Assembly: GCF_018100985.1 (NCBI RefSeq)
Contig: NZ_JAGJEI010000001.1
Coordinates: forward strand, 682,001-746,000
DNA length: 64,000 nucleotides
Source of the DNA: Pseudoalteromonas sp. MMG007
GTDB taxonomy: Bacteria > Pseudomonadota > Gammaproteobacteria > Enterobacterales > Alteromonadaceae
Direction: 5' to 3'
This document shows positions 1 to 9,267 of this stretch, one piece after another. A program made the translations under genes and the position numbers. The stretch's first letter is position 1; every line of letters begins with the position of its first letter. The notes beneath the pieces are model-generated. The model was not told the origin of the DNA, did no database searches, and saw nothing but the letters and a program-made list of their open reading frames with translations.

Positions 1-157
1 CCTCATGATTTAGCTGACATTGTAAGCGTGTTGTTTTTACAACTTCCCAATTAGAGCTATCTTGGGTTGCAGTATATTGGCGCATAGCTGCGTGCGAATG
101 AGCAGCGCTCACTAAAGCACTTACGCTAAGGCTAATAAATAACAACTTACACTTCAT
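1..157 (-). CDS. motY: Flagellar motor protein MotY, N-terminal part (cut by window edge)
   Basis: Only the first 52 codons lie in the window. They begin with a signal peptide (MKCKLLFISLSVSALVSA, cleavage near the following AHSHAA) and continue as MRQYTATQDSSNWEVV and TTRLQCQLNHE, which resembles the start of mature MotY, the T-ring protein of sodium-driven polar flagellar motors. In that family MotY binds peptidoglycan through a C-terminal OmpA-like domain; that part is outside the window. The gene is divergent from rnt with about 200 bases between them, an arrangement also known in Vibrio, which supports the call. The C-terminal domain cannot be checked here. Confidence 0.8.
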   Translation of the reverse strand, partial: MKCKLLFISLSVSALVSAAHSHAAMRQYTATQDSSNWEVVKTTRLQCQLNHE

Positions 158-356
158 GGACGTTCTCCAACTCTGGTATGCCAAAAGTTTGGCAAATTAA
201 CTGCTTAAAAGATGAGTTCTAGCAAACAAACTTAACAGATTAGGTTAAGCAAGTTATGTGCCTACAATTATAAAGCAATAAATCCTTGAACCCCCTAGCC
301 TAGAGGGCATCAATTTTGACATAATAGTCAGCTTACACCCATAAACCAAGAAGACT

Positions 357-1049
357 ATGGCAAATACTGAGCAAACACTTTTCGCAAAACGCTTTCGTGG
401 ATTTTTTCCTGTTGTAATTGATGTTGAAACCGCAGGTTTTAACAAGCAAACAGATGCCCTGTTAGAAATAGCCGTGTCTGTATTAAAAATGGATGACGAA
501 GGGTTGCTCAGCATAGATCATACCGTGCATTTTCATGTGCAGCCTTTTGAAGGTGCAAATATAGAGCAAGCCGCTATCGACTTTAACGGAATTGACCCTT
601 TTAGCCCGCTGCGAGGCGCAGTACCAGAAGAAGAAGCAATTAAAGAAATTTGTAAAGTAGTTCGCAAGGCTCAAAAAGTTGCCGGGTGCCAGCGCTCCGT
701 TGTTGTAGCACATAATGCTGCATTCGATCATGGCTTTTTAAATGCAGCCATTGAGCGTAATAATATTAAACGTACGCCGTTTCACCCATTTGTAAGCTTT
801 GATACAACCTCACTAGCAGGCTTAGCGCTTGGGCAAACAGTTCTTGCTAAAGCTTGTAGGGCCGCAGGAATTGAATTTGATAATAGCCAAGCGCATTCAG
901 CACTTTACGATACAGAGCGCACCGCAGAGCTTTATTGTTTAATCGTTAATAGGTGGCAGCAGTTAGGTGGCTGGCCGCTTGCGCCACTTTCAGAAAGTGA
1001 CGCACAGGATAGCACTTCAGGTGGTGAAGAAGCTAAAACGACTGAGTAA
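357..1049 (+). CDS. rnt: Ribonuclease T
   Basis: A 230-residue DEDDh-type 3'-5' exonuclease that trims tRNA 3' ends (end turnover) and matures other stable RNAs, acting as a cytoplasmic dimer. The sequence matches E. coli RNase T nearly end to end: ExoI motif [10 protein letters not shown] with catalytic D22 and E24, NGIDP near residue 80, [11 protein letters not shown] (ExoII Asp), and C-terminal [10 protein letters not shown] (ExoIII His and Asp). Length is slightly above the usual ~215, with a short acidic Ser/Thr/Glu tail. It is monocistronic, and its last 17 bases overlap the 3' end of the convergent DUF342 gene. Confidence 0.97.
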   Translation: MANTEQTLFAKRFRGFFPVVIDVETAGFNKQTDALLEIAVSVLKMDDEGLLSIDHTVHFHVQPFEGANIEQAAIDFNGIDPFSPLRGAVPEEEAIKEICKVVRKAQKVAGCQRSVVVAHNAAFDHGFLNAAIERNNIKRTPFHPFVSFDTTSLAGLALGQTVLAKACRAAGIEFDNSQAHSALYDTERTAELYCLIVNRWQQLGGWPLAPLSESDAQDSTSGGEEAKTTE

Positions 1050-2658
1050 TTTTACCCTCAGTGAGTTTCACCAAGTGGGGCGGGTAAATACGCGAAAACT
1101 GTTTTGAGTCTTTTGCTATTTTAAGCTCCACACCGGGGTGCATTATTTCATTTACCTTTAAACGGCTTGCTGCCAACAGTTGCGTAATTTTTCTTTTAAC
1201 TAATAATTTTTGGCGCTGAACATGAGCAGAACGCGTTTTTATTTGCTGCTCATTAACGATTATTTTGTCTAAAAAAAGCTGGCGCTGATCTGCCGTTGGC
1301 ATTTTACTCACTTTCTCTCGCGCTTTTTGCAGAGCGGCTGTTTTGGTTGCAAGTAACTTTTCAAAGTCGGTAATTTGCGATTGTTTATCACGTAACTCAA
1401 ACCAATGTTGCGCTAAAAAAACACGTGTCTTAATACCTGCAGGGGCTCCGAGCTCTCCCGTTTCAATGCGCAAGGCATCTAAAATACTGCCTCCAATTAT
1501 TTTCCCTCGAGGGTTGTCAGCCTTACCCACGCGGATTAATCGCTTAGCACTTAAATTACAGTGAAGTGCTTGGCGCTCAATGAATAAATCTTGTTCTGTT
1601 TTTATATTACAGTACTGGGCATAGCCAATCGAAATAGTGCGTGAAGCCGTTATGCTACATGAAAAGTCGTCATCGCTTTCACGTTTGCGGCCAATAGCAC
1701 CTAGCATGATTGTAACGGCACTATTGCTTTGTACTGTGCCCGATTCAACAAAGCCAAGTACCGTAATATCCCCATTGGCTTTTACACGCATGCCATCTTT
1801 AATATCACCACTTATAATTACGCTGCCGTCAAAATCAACATGGCCGGTGCTTACATCAACGTTGTCAAAACATAAAACATCATCAACACGCATACCACGA
1901 GGCAAAGCAACAGGCACACCTTTGCAATCGGCAATGAGCATATTTGGGTTTTTAGGGTCAATTTTAGTGCCTTCAAAAGGCTGTAGTTGATGCTCTTTGC
2001 CTGGTTTTGCAGCAATGACGTCACCAAAAACTGTATAGCCATCTTCACCAAGAGTAGCGGCAACGCGCTGCATTAAAGGCGTGCCAGGTTTTACTGTAAT
2101 AATTGCACCAAGGTTTTTCATATCAACCTTACCGCCTTCTTTCGCTTGTGGGCTTAGCACTCGATCTTGAGCGGTAGAGCATAAGCGTACAAACCTAGCA
2201 TCACTCCCTTCTTTGGGATTACGACCATGGGCAATAATAGCGCTATACGAAGTGCCAGGAGGTTGTTTGAATTGTTGGCCTAAAAAGGCATCAAGCGCAC
2301 GAGGGCTAATGCCTTTTTTTACACCCGCATTAGCAAGTGCTTTTTGTGCACCCTCCATAGAAAATAATGCACCTCCTTTTGCCGTTGTAATGGTTGCCTC
2401 TGCAACCATATTTTTTTCATCAACATTAATAACGATTGAAGCATCAACTGCTTTAGCAACAATAAGAGATACTTCTTGATAGTTTTTACTAGGTGCAAAA
2501 AGTTTACCGATATTAGCTGAAATGGTTTCATATTCGCTAAATTCAGATTGCTCTAATATCTCAATGAGTTGAGTGCTTGTAACAGGAAAGCCGCTATCAA
2601 TAGGGTGTTTTAATAAAGACACACACCCAGTATTTTTATCTAATGAAAAAACCGACAT
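1033..2658 (-). CDS. DUF342 / FapA-like polymer-forming domain protein
   Basis: A 541-residue soluble protein of the DUF342 (FapA) family, whose members carry repeated glycine-rich beta-helical turns. The N-terminal ~200 residues are mixed alpha/beta; the middle (about 260-400) holds the beta-helix-like part ([20 protein letters not shown], then [20 protein letters not shown]), and residues about 415-500 form a Lys/Gln-rich coiled coil. There is no signal peptide or membrane segment, so it is probably cytoplasmic. Some family members are linked to flagellar assembly in other genera, and motY is two genes away, but no reaction is established. The 3' end overlaps rnt by 17 bases. Confidence 0.8.
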   Translation of the reverse strand: MSVFSLDKNTGCVSLLKHPIDSGFPVTSTQLIEILEQSEFSEYETISANIGKLFAPSKNYQEVSLIVAKAVDASIVINVDEKNMVAEATITTAKGGALFSMEGAQKALANAGVKKGISPRALDAFLGQQFKQPPGTSYSAIIAHGRNPKEGSDARFVRLCSTAQDRVLSPQAKEGGKVDMKNLGAIITVKPGTPLMQRVAATLGEDGYTVFGDVIAAKPGKEHQLQPFEGTKIDPKNPNMLIADCKGVPVALPRGMRVDDVLCFDNVDVSTGHVDFDGSVIISGDIKDGMRVKANGDITVLGFVESGTVQSNSAVTIMLGAIGRKRESDDDFSCSITASRTISIGYAQYCNIKTEQDLFIERQALHCNLSAKRLIRVGKADNPRGKIIGGSILDALRIETGELGAPAGIKTRVFLAQHWFELRDKQSQITDFEKLLATKTAALQKAREKVSKMPTADQRQLFLDKIIVNEQQIKTRSAHVQRQKLLVKRKITQLLAASRLKVNEIMHPGVELKIAKDSKQFSRIYPPHLVKLTEGKITQSF

Positions 2659-2863
2659 TTATTAATTCCCTACACATTATGCCTGTTATTATTTTTTATT
2701 TATTGCAACTAAAGTTTTAGCTTGCGAAAAAACCCTAACTCCCTATTTTGACACAAGTTCAAAGATTTGTTAAGAAAATGTTCATGGAATTTATTGATGG
2801 TAATAGGGTTGCACATTTAATATGCAGTTGGTTCGCATGAACAAAATAAAGTAATGCTAGGCC

Positions 2864-2893
2864 TTGAGTATCAGTACTTTACTCAGTTATACT
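2864..2893 (+). promoter_or_regulatory. Putative sigma-70 promoter of ssrA
   Basis: A -35 box TTGAGT (2864-2869) and -10 box TATACT (2888-2893) are separated by 18 bases and end 32 bases before the mature tmRNA 5' end, which leaves a short leader for RNase P to remove. This is a motif match only. Confidence 0.55.
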
Positions 2894-2925
2894 GCATCCA
2901 CGCTCTGAATGAGTTTACTAATTCA

Positions 2926-3282
2926 GGGGCTGATTAGGATTCGACGGAATTCAAGAAGCCCAAGGTGCATGTCGAGGTGCGGTTTGCCTCGTAAAAAAGC
3001 CGCAATCTAAAGTAATCGCAAACGACGATAACTACTCTCTAGCAGCTTAGGCTGGCTAGCGCTCCTTCTACGTATTCTTGTGGACTAGATTTTGGAGTGT
3101 CACCCTAACACCTGATCGCGACGGAAACCCTGGCCGGGGTTGAAGCGTTAAAACTAAGCGGCCTCGCCTTTACTTACCGTGTTTGTCCGGGACTTAAAGG
3201 TTAATTAAATGACAATACTAAACATGTAGTACCGACGGTCGAGGCTTTTCGGACGGGGGTTCAAATCCCCCCAGCTCCACCA
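2926..3282 (+). ncRNA. ssrA: Transfer-messenger RNA (tmRNA)
   Basis: A one-piece tmRNA of 357 bases, close to the usual ~360. The 5' end GGGGCUG pairs with CAGCUCC (3272-3278) before an encoded ACCA, forming the alanyl acceptor stem; GGACGGGGGTTCAAATCCCC forms the T arm. The tag frame runs from 3018 to 3050: GCA then AAC GAC GAT AAC TAC TCT CTA GCA GCT TAG, giving (A)ANDDNYSLAA, ending in the LAA degron seen by ClpXP. With SmpB it rescues stalled ribosomes. smpB is present in the window but 28 kb away. Immediately downstream there is no integrase or attachment-site repeat, though ssrA is a frequent island target. Confidence 0.98.
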
Positions 3283-3317
3283 ATAATGGTTTTTAGATAC
3301 GTTGATTTAAAAACCCT

Positions 3318-3358
3318 AAAAAACCCGCAACTTGAGCAATCAGGTTGTGGGTTTTTTT
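3318..3358 (+). terminator. Rho-independent terminator of ssrA
   Basis: The stem AACCCGCAAC pairs with GTTGTGGGTT (one G-U pair) and is followed by seven T residues, 40 bases past the tmRNA 3' end. Confidence 0.85.
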
Positions 3359-3414
3359 ATAAGTATAATTTCACTGAAACCGATTGCTTACTGTACAAAT
3401 TTAGTTTTAAGTTG

Positions 3415-3711
3415 CTATTTTAATGGGTGAGATTTAACACTAAAGCAATGGATTATAGTACTTAACTGTTTTTTATAGCGTGTGGTTTCATTTTTATCGT
3501 TATAACAAAAATGCTCAATAAAGAAAGTAAGCTTTTTAACAGCATTAATACTTGGTAAGTCTTTTTTTAAAGCATAAGACCCACCATCAAATAATTGAAT
3601 GACAATATCGTGTGGGGTTTTTAAAAGTTGGCTAAGTTGTTCTTGAGCAAAAGTAATATCAGTATCTTGATGTAACAGGCCATTAAAAACAATTTTAAAT
3701 GTAGGGCTCAC
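3415..3711 (-). CDS. Small conserved protein of unknown function
   Basis: A 98-residue protein with no signal peptide or membrane segment. The N-terminal 65 residues (FKIVFNGLLHQDTDI, then AQEQLSQLLKTPHDIVIQLF and YALKKDL) follow a pattern met in small proteobacterial domains of the form KIVF-G-L, a helix ending in LLKT, then LFxG and an LKK strand. I do not know a named function for it. The C-terminal 30 residues look disordered and basic. It stands alone between the ssrA terminator and a 430-base gap, with a 9-base-pair inverted repeat about 70 bases upstream (3780-3805). It is probably a real gene because the N-terminal part looks conserved. Confidence 0.6.
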   Translation of the reverse strand: MSPTFKIVFNGLLHQDTDITFAQEQLSQLLKTPHDIVIQLFDGGSYALKKDLPSINAVKKLTFFIEHFCYNDKNETTRYKKQLSTIIHCFSVKSHPLK

Positions 3712-4141
3712 GTTAATTTCCTAGCGTAACTCCTTTTTGAAATGTTTTTTTATTTTTATACACCGACTTAACTTACCAAATGAACATAGCCCTTATTATG
3801 TTCATCTCCTTGATTTTAATTAAAAAACCTTTACTGTCAGTGTTAAAGTTTTTAATTCTGATTATTTATAGATTAGTTAATGAAGTGACTAATTGCTTTA
3901 TAGTATCGGCGAGCTTGCTTTGTACCTGTTGTGTGGATTTATCTAATAATGTTTCTAGGGGTTTACTTCTTACACACGAGAGTGTCGTTCATTGCTTGGC
4001 ATGTGCCGATGCTTTTTTGTTAGTGCCGTATAACTACATTTTTGATTAACTGTCAGGCAGATAATTAACAGGAAGTTAGTTAGGGAAGTGAAATGACAAT
4101 TGCTTCGCTAAAAAAGCGAAGCAATAAAACAGTTTAAACGT
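3712..4141. other. Intergenic region without a supported gene
   Basis: This gap is AT-rich. It holds an inverted repeat ATGAACATA (3780-3788) / TATGTTCAT (3797-3805) with an 8-base loop, possibly an operator for the gene ending at 3711. An open frame of 89 codons on the plus strand (3780-4049) has no convincing ribosome binding site or recognisable protein pattern and was not accepted. The 3' end of the region holds the terminator of the next gene. Confidence 0.5.
4099..4125 (-). terminator. Terminator hairpin after the NAD(P)-binding protein gene
   Basis: ATTGCTTCGCT (4099-4109) and AGCGAAGCAAT (4115-4125) form a perfect 11-base-pair stem with a five-base loop, 16 bases past the stop codon of the minus-strand gene. 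There is only a weak T tract, so it may act more as a 3' stabilising hairpin. Confidence 0.6.
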
Positions 4142-4777
4142 TTATTTAACCGCTGCTTTAATGGGTTTATCACCATCAAACAACTCAAAAATACGGTTGC
4201 TATTAAATGAGTTTGTAGCAATGTGTAGTAATGCATTAGCTACATTTTCGCGGCTAATTTTGGCTTTTGATTGATCGTTAGGACGCTCTGTTGTAACTTC
4301 CATTGAGGCACTTTCGTCGGTTAATGTCCCAGGGCGAACAATCGTATAATTTAACCCACTGTGAATTAAATGTTCATCAGCCATATGTTTTGCAACTAAG
4401 TAAGGTTTTAAGTCGCTTTCTATTGCATCAGGATCGTCTGCTCCAATAGAGCTAACCATAATAAAATGCTTTACACCGTGCTCTTTAGAATAATTAGCCG
4501 CTTTAGTTGCTGCCCACAAATCAATAAGTACGGTTTTATCTGTACCTGTGCTTCCACCAGAGCCTGCTGCAAAAATAACTTGGTCGCAGCCATTAACTGC
4601 ATTTGAAAAATCACCTTCTAAGTCTTGTTCAACAATGCTTAAAAATGGGCTATCTAAGTCACTTAATTTGCTTTTATCTCGTACAAGTGCAACAACATTT
4701 TGCTCGTTTTTTAAAAGTAGCTCGGTAGTCATTTTACCAATTTGACCACTTGCGCCAATAATTAAAGTCTTACTCAT
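4142..4777 (-). CDS. NAD(P)-binding Rossmann-fold protein, atypical SDR (NAD-dependent epimerase-like)
   Basis: A 211-residue atypical short-chain dehydrogenase. The N terminus SKTLIIGASGQIGKMTTELL carries the GxxGxxG dinucleotide motif, VSSIGADDP follows strand 5, and the YLVAKHMADEHLIHSGLNYT segment contains the YxxxK-like position, then IVRPGTL. These are features of the SDR_a5 / BVR-B-like group (YwnB- and YhfK-like). The substrate is unknown. The longest open frame starts 14 codons earlier (4819), but the start at 4777 is preferred because GAAGGAG lies just upstream and the Rossmann strand then begins at residue 2. It is monocistronic, with its own terminator hairpin. Confidence 0.85.
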   Translation of the reverse strand: MSKTLIIGASGQIGKMTTELLLKNEQNVVALVRDKSKLSDLDSPFLSIVEQDLEGDFSNAVNGCDQVIFAAGSGGSTGTDKTVLIDLWAATKAANYSKEHGVKHFIMVSSIGADDPDAIESDLKPYLVAKHMADEHLIHSGLNYTIVRPGTLTDESASMEVTTERPNDQSKAKISRENVANALLHIATNSFNSNRIFELFDGDKPIKAAVK

Positions 4778-5035
4778 AATTAACTCCTTCTCAATATAGT
4801 GTAAAAGTTGTTTGTACAAATAGACCTTGGGGTAGGGGATTATTTTTAAAGGGTAAAATAGGCTTTAAATGAGTTAATTTTATAAAATATTATAATTAAA
4901 AGTTATTACTTAACTGAGCATTAAAATCAGCTATTTTTAAGGCGTTTTTTAGAACTTTTTATTTGATCATTATACTAACTGCGGTCACATAATTATGGTG
5001 GTATGAGCTAATCCGTACACTGCGTTCTAGTAGTT

Positions 5036-5281
5036 TTAATAAAGGATTTTGTCGGTATTATTACCTTTACTCTTTATTGGCCCACCTAATGCTTGCAAAT
5101 AGAAATGTGATATAGCCTCGACTGATGACGCTAAATAGCCAGTGCGCACCACAGGATATTCGTTTGTAACATCCAAAGTTGTAACGAACTCATCTAGCAG
5201 GGGGATATGTGTAACGTTTTGGCTCATTGCGCTTAACGGTAAAATACACATTAGCGATATTACAAAGGTGAATATTTTCAT
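5036..5281 (-). CDS. Small secreted protein of unknown function
   Basis: An 81-residue protein with a clear signal peptide (MKIFTFVISLMCILPLSAMS) and a mature part of about 60 residues with no recognised domain. The start at 5281 is chosen over an upstream in-frame codon because it places AAGGG about six bases before the ATG and puts the signal peptide at the N terminus. It lies just downstream of mnmC on the same strand with a 68-base gap, so it may be co-transcribed. It may be a truncated relic of a longer exported protein; function unknown. Confidence 0.5.
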   Translation of the reverse strand: MKIFTFVISLMCILPLSAMSQNVTHIPLLDEFVTTLDVTNEYPVVRTGYLASSVEAISHFYLQALGGPIKSKGNNTDKILY

Positions 5282-5349
5282 GGGAGCCCTTTTAAGTGAG
5301 TAAATTCCTTTTACACGCACTATTTTACGTAAAATTACGTTGATGCCAT

Positions 5350-7359
5350 TTAAATTTTATTACGTATTAAATCACGAACAATAAATCGTGCAGGATGAAC
5401 CGCTTGGCTTACGCGCTCACTTAAAGGGCGGGGTTCGTTGTTTAAACAGCTAATAAGGTGCTCACTCAACAAGGGTGCGCTACATAATGCACGCGCACCA
5501 AACCCTGTAAAAATATGCAGGCCTTGCTGTGGCTTATTTAGTGCATGATATTGATAGCGCTTACCTAAACGCAAGTTTGCAAAGGCGGTTATGTAATCGT
5601 TTTGCTCGCACCACTGACCAGTCATAGGGAGGTGGTCGATAAACGTACAGCGCACAGCCGCTTTAGCTGATGTTATTTGTCCTAGCGTGGTTGCAAAGTC
5701 GCTTTGCTGATAAAAGCTAAGCAGTTGCTTATGATTTAGTTGGTTGTCTTGCTCCGTAACAGCTCTGCTTTTAGTGTTTTTTTCAAATGTGGCTCCCATA
5801 CAATGGCTATCTAAATATGCAGGGGTAAAGTAGCCTTTATGGCAAAGCACTGTTTTAAGCTTACGTGATTGCTCACTCGCCTCAATATGTGAAACTTGAC
5901 CGCGCACGCCTACTATAGGGAGCGCTTTTGTTTGCTCAAATGCATCACTGTGCTCGCCTGCGCAAATAATTACATCGCTAAATGGGCCAAATTTTTGGTT
6001 GTTACTAAATAAGTACCAACCTTTATCTGATTTATTTAATTGCTCAATATTACAGTTAAACATGCTATTAAATGGCGCTAGATTATTTGCGGCCTTTAAC
6101 ATTACATCAACGAGTTGCACAGGGTTAACCCAGCCACCATTTTCAAAAAACACGCCAGAGTAGCCTGTTGCTACACCTGCTATTTTATCGCCTTGTTCGG
6201 CAGTGACATTACGCATTAACTGCTCAGGCCAAAGTTGTTTTTGTTCTAAATTTTCGTGTTTTTCTGCTAAGGGCTTTTTTACTGCATGCTGTAATACGCC
6301 GCACCAATCGTGATCAAAACTAAACCCATCTGTACATAATTGATTATAAAAACGTTTAGCATACAAAAAGCTATGAGCAAATAACTCACTATGTGGTGAA
6401 TTTTTAGCTTGTAAATGAGGATACACAGCGCCTTGCACATTATGTGATGCGCCCATTGCAGGTTTTTCATCTTGGCAAAACAGCGTGCTTGAAATACCGC
6501 GCTTAGCTAAGCTATATAAAATGCAGCTACTGGCTATACCTCCGCCTATTACAGCCACATTTTTAAGCTCGCTGGTGTCTTGGTTAAAATATGCAGGGGA
6601 CGATTGCTGACTATTTGGCGCTGCTAGGAAGCCTGTTAGCATTTCGCGTTTACGAGCAAAGCCTTTAGCTTTTTGCATTGTAAAGCCTGCTTCAATAAGC
6701 CCTCGGCGCACAAAACCTGCGGCGGTAAATGTTGCAAGCGTTGCAGATTCGCGCGAAATATCAACTATGGCATTAAACACACTTTGTTGCCACATATCAG
6801 GGTTTTTACTTGGTGCAAAGCCATCTAAATACCAGGCATCTACTACCCCTGCTTGCGGGTAGCTCATCGCGTTTATTGAATCAAGTACATCGCCAAAGTA
6901 TAAATCGAGTATAACTTGCCCGTTATTAAATTCTATACGGTGGCAGCCTTGCAAATTAATAGGGTAATTTAGCGTTAGCTGATCGCTCAAATGGCTTAAA
7001 GTAGGCCACGCGGTGAGCGCTTGTTTTAAGTCATTTACTGTAAGTGGAAATTTTTCAAATGAAATAAAATGCAGACGTTTTACACTTTTATTACCTTTAT
7101 TTTGAACTTGCATACGTTCTAAGTGGTCATTAAAGCATTGCCATGTATTTAAAAAATTTAAGCCTGTGCCAAAACCGGTTTCGGCAATAACAAAATGTGA
7201 TTGGTCATGATTTTGTAACCGTGACTCTATATTGTTTTGTTGATAAAACACATAATGCGACTCAGCAAGGCCATCGTCATTAGAAAAATAAACATCATCA
7301 AAGTTGTCGGCAACGGGCGTGCCCAAATTATTAAAGTGTATTTTGGCGTTTTTTATCAT
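5350..7359 (-). CDS. mnmC: MnmC: bifunctional tRNA mnm5s2U34 methyltransferase / FAD-dependent oxidoreductase
   Basis: A 669-residue two-domain enzyme that finishes the mnm5s2U modification at the tRNA wobble uridine. The C-terminal FAD domain removes the carboxymethyl group from cmnm5(s2)U34 to give nm5(s2)U34, and the N-terminal SAM domain methylates this to mnm5. Visible: methyltransferase motif ETGFGTGLNFL near residue 60, DAWYLDGFAPSKNPDMW near 180, then the FAD-binding glycine motif VAVIGGGIASSCILYSLAKR near 270 and the C-terminal HIFTGFGARAL. The length matches the family (~660-690). It is divergent from fabB, the same pairing seen in E. coli. Confidence 0.96.
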   Translation of the reverse strand: MIKNAKIHFNNLGTPVADNFDDVYFSNDDGLAESHYVFYQQNNIESRLQNHDQSHFVIAETGFGTGLNFLNTWQCFNDHLERMQVQNKGNKSVKRLHFISFEKFPLTVNDLKQALTAWPTLSHLSDQLTLNYPINLQGCHRIEFNNGQVILDLYFGDVLDSINAMSYPQAGVVDAWYLDGFAPSKNPDMWQQSVFNAIVDISRESATLATFTAAGFVRRGLIEAGFTMQKAKGFARKREMLTGFLAAPNSQQSSPAYFNQDTSELKNVAVIGGGIASSCILYSLAKRGISSTLFCQDEKPAMGASHNVQGAVYPHLQAKNSPHSELFAHSFLYAKRFYNQLCTDGFSFDHDWCGVLQHAVKKPLAEKHENLEQKQLWPEQLMRNVTAEQGDKIAGVATGYSGVFFENGGWVNPVQLVDVMLKAANNLAPFNSMFNCNIEQLNKSDKGWYLFSNNQKFGPFSDVIICAGEHSDAFEQTKALPIVGVRGQVSHIEASEQSRKLKTVLCHKGYFTPAYLDSHCMGATFEKNTKSRAVTEQDNQLNHKQLLSFYQQSDFATTLGQITSAKAAVRCTFIDHLPMTGQWCEQNDYITAFANLRLGKRYQYHALNKPQQGLHIFTGFGARALCSAPLLSEHLISCLNNEPRPLSERVSQAVHPARFIVRDLIRNKI

Positions 7360-7447
7360 GACTTATCACATTTATAGAGTGTATTTTTTTGATTATTTTA
7401 CGGGTTTTCTTTGAAATAGTCTGGCGTTATTTATAAGCTATAACTTC

Positions 7448-7465
7448 AGAGTACAAGTGTACGCT
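7448..7465. promoter_or_regulatory. Putative FabR-type operator upstream of fabB
   Basis: AGAGTACAAGTGTACGCT is an 18-base near-palindrome (7 of 9 positions symmetric) resembling the AGCGTACA..TGTACGCT operator of FabR, the unsaturated fatty-acid repressor that controls fabA and fabB in gammaproteobacteria. It lies 76 bases before the fabB start. The FabR gene itself is not in the window. Confidence 0.55.
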
Positions 7466-7540
7466 AGAAAGCTGACCACTTAGCGATTAAAATCAGCGTA
7501 AAATAGAACACAATTTAGTATTAAGCTAAGGGAATTACCC

Positions 7541-8752
7541 ATGAGAAGAGCCGTAATTACGGGTATCGGTGTTGTATCAAGCATCGGTAACAACAAAGAA
7601 GAAGTATTAGAGTCGTTAAAAGCTGGCAAAAGCGGTATCGCTTTTAACCAAGAATTTGCCGATTATAAGTTACGCAGTAACGTATCTGGTAAAATTGATA
7701 TTGACGTTAAAGAGCACGTTGACCGCAAAGCTATGCGCTTTATGGGCGACGCTGCTGCTTATTCTTACATTTCAATGCAGCAAGCAATTGAAGATGCAGG
7801 TTTATCGGATGATCAAGTATCTAACGAACGTACTGGTTTATTAGTTGGCTCGGGTGGTGGTTCATCTAAGTGGCAAGTAGAAGCTGCTGACATTTTACGT
7901 GAAAAAGGCGTAAAACGTGTTGGTCCTTACATGGTCCCACGTACTATGGCGAGCACTACATCAGCCTGTTTAGCGACTCCTTTTAAAATTAAAGGTGTTA
8001 ACTACTCAATTAGCTCTGCTTGTGCAACATCTGCGCACTGTATTGGCCACGCTGTAGAGCAAATTCAATTGGGTAAGCAAGATGTAATTTTTGCTGGTGG
8101 CGGTGAAGAACTTCACTGGACATTGGCGATGGAATTTGACGCAATGGGCGCTCTTTCTACAAAGTACAATGAAAGCCCAGAAAAAGCTTCACGTACATAT
8201 GATGCTAACCGCGATGGTTTTGTTATCTCTGGTGGTGGCGGTATTGTTGTAGTGGAAGAGCTTGAGCATGCACTTGCTCGTGGCGCGCACATTTATGCAG
8301 AAATAGTTGGTTATGGCGCAACATCTGATGGCTACGACATGGTTGCTCCATCGGGCGAGGGCGCCGTACGTTGTATGCGCCAAGCAATGCAAGATGTAGA
8401 AAGCATTGATTACTTAAATACGCACGGCACATCTACTCCAGTAGGTGACGTAAAAGAGTTAGGTGCAATTCAAGAAGTGTTTGGTGGTAATTCACCAATG
8501 ATCAGCGCAACAAAAGCTATGACCGGTCATGCTTTAGGTGCTGCAGGTGTTCATGAAGCTATTTTCTCATTATTAATGTTAGAGCACAGCTTTGTAGCGC
8601 CTTCTATTAATATTGATGAGCTGGACGAGCAGGCAGAAGGTTTAAACATTGTAACCGAACGTCGCGATGTTGAGCTAAATACAGTTATGTCTAATAGCTT
8701 TGGCTTTGGTGGCACTAACGCTACTTTAGTTATGAGTAAATACAAAGGCTAA
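7541..8752 (+). CDS. fabB: 3-oxoacyl-[acyl-carrier-protein] synthase I
   Basis: A 403-residue beta-ketoacyl-ACP synthase I. It condenses malonyl-ACP with acyl-ACP and is the elongation enzyme needed for the unsaturated fatty-acid branch in gammaproteobacteria. The catalytic triad is visible: C161 in [12 protein letters not shown], a His in [13 protein letters not shown] and a His in [12 protein letters not shown]; the C terminus has [12 protein letters not shown]. Length matches E. coli FabB (406). It starts right after GGGAATTACCC, is monocistronic, and ends at a bidirectional terminator. A FabR-like palindrome sits upstream. Confidence 0.97.
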   Translation: MRRAVITGIGVVSSIGNNKEEVLESLKAGKSGIAFNQEFADYKLRSNVSGKIDIDVKEHVDRKAMRFMGDAAAYSYISMQQAIEDAGLSDDQVSNERTGLLVGSGGGSSKWQVEAADILREKGVKRVGPYMVPRTMASTTSACLATPFKIKGVNYSISSACATSAHCIGHAVEQIQLGKQDVIFAGGGEELHWTLAMEFDAMGALSTKYNESPEKASRTYDANRDGFVISGGGGIVVVEELEHALARGAHIYAEIVGYGATSDGYDMVAPSGEGAVRCMRQAMQDVESIDYLNTHGTSTPVGDVKELGAIQEVFGGNSPMISATKAMTGHALGAAGVHEAIFSLLMLEHSFVAPSINIDELDEQAEGLNIVTERRDVELNTVMSNSFGFGGTNATLVMSKYKG

Positions 8753-8802
8753 TTTTAAGTAAGCCCTAAATGCAGTTTCTGTAGGGGTTAGTAGCTAAAA
8801 AC

Positions 8803-8833
8803 AAAAAAGGAAAGCCTAGGCTTTCCTTTTTTA
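8803..8833. terminator. Bidirectional terminator between fabB and the lipoprotein gene
   Basis: AAAAAAGGAAAGCC pairs with GGCTTTCCTTTTTT around a two-base loop, giving A and T tracts on both sides. It can serve both convergent genes. Confidence 0.9.
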
Positions 8834-8850
8834 TTGAGCGCTGAGTTATA

Positions 8851-9216
8851 TTAACCTTCTTCGTGCTCTTGGCGTGCCTGCTCAATCTCTTGTGCAAGTT
8901 CACGTGCTTTTTGTTTGGTTTTTTCAGTAAGCTCGCCTGCGGCTTCTTTGCTTTTTACCCATGCATCAACAGCAATTTCTTTACCGTCGTCGTACATGTC
9001 TAAGCCCATTGCTTTACTTTGTTGCATAAGCTCGTTTAACGACTCGTCGTTTTTAAGCTCATTTGTTTTATCTTTAACATCTTCCCATGCATCACCAAGC
9101 TTTTTTTGCATTTGTGCGCTTTTATCTTGAGTACCTTCTTTTACTTCTTGAGCGTCTTCACAACCCGTTAAAGTAATTAAAGTGCCTAATAAAGCTAAAC
9201 CTGCTAATTTATTCAT
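8851..9216 (-). CDS. Small lipoprotein with charged helical repeats
   Basis: A 121-residue predicted lipoprotein: signal peptide MNKLAGLALLGTLITLTGCE, with lipobox LTGC giving C19 as the lipidated residue. The mature part is almost entirely alpha-helical and highly charged (KLGDAWEDVKDKTNELKND, then KEAAGELTEKTKQKARELA), an amphipathic coiled-coil pattern like apolipoprotein or LEA-type helices. The residue after the Cys is Glu, not Asp, so it probably goes to the outer membrane. No specific role can be assigned. It is convergent with fabB. Confidence 0.75.
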   Translation of the reverse strand: MNKLAGLALLGTLITLTGCEDAQEVKEGTQDKSAQMQKKLGDAWEDVKDKTNELKNDESLNELMQQSKAMGLDMYDDGKEIAVDAWVKSKEAAGELTEKTKQKARELAQEIEQARQEHEEG

Positions 9217-9267
9217 GTGCGATCTCTCCTTGGAGACAAGTAATTAATTCATGCAAACTATAGAACA

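Noticed and set aside
3260..3420. Possible attachment-site duplication or island at the 3' end of ssrA.
   Set aside because: No repeat of the tmRNA end and no integrase gene were seen downstream; a normal terminator follows.
3780..4049. An 89-codon open frame on the plus strand in the gap after the small protein gene.
   Set aside because: No convincing ribosome binding site, no recognisable protein pattern, and a composition like translated AT-rich intergenic DNA; it begins inside a palindrome.
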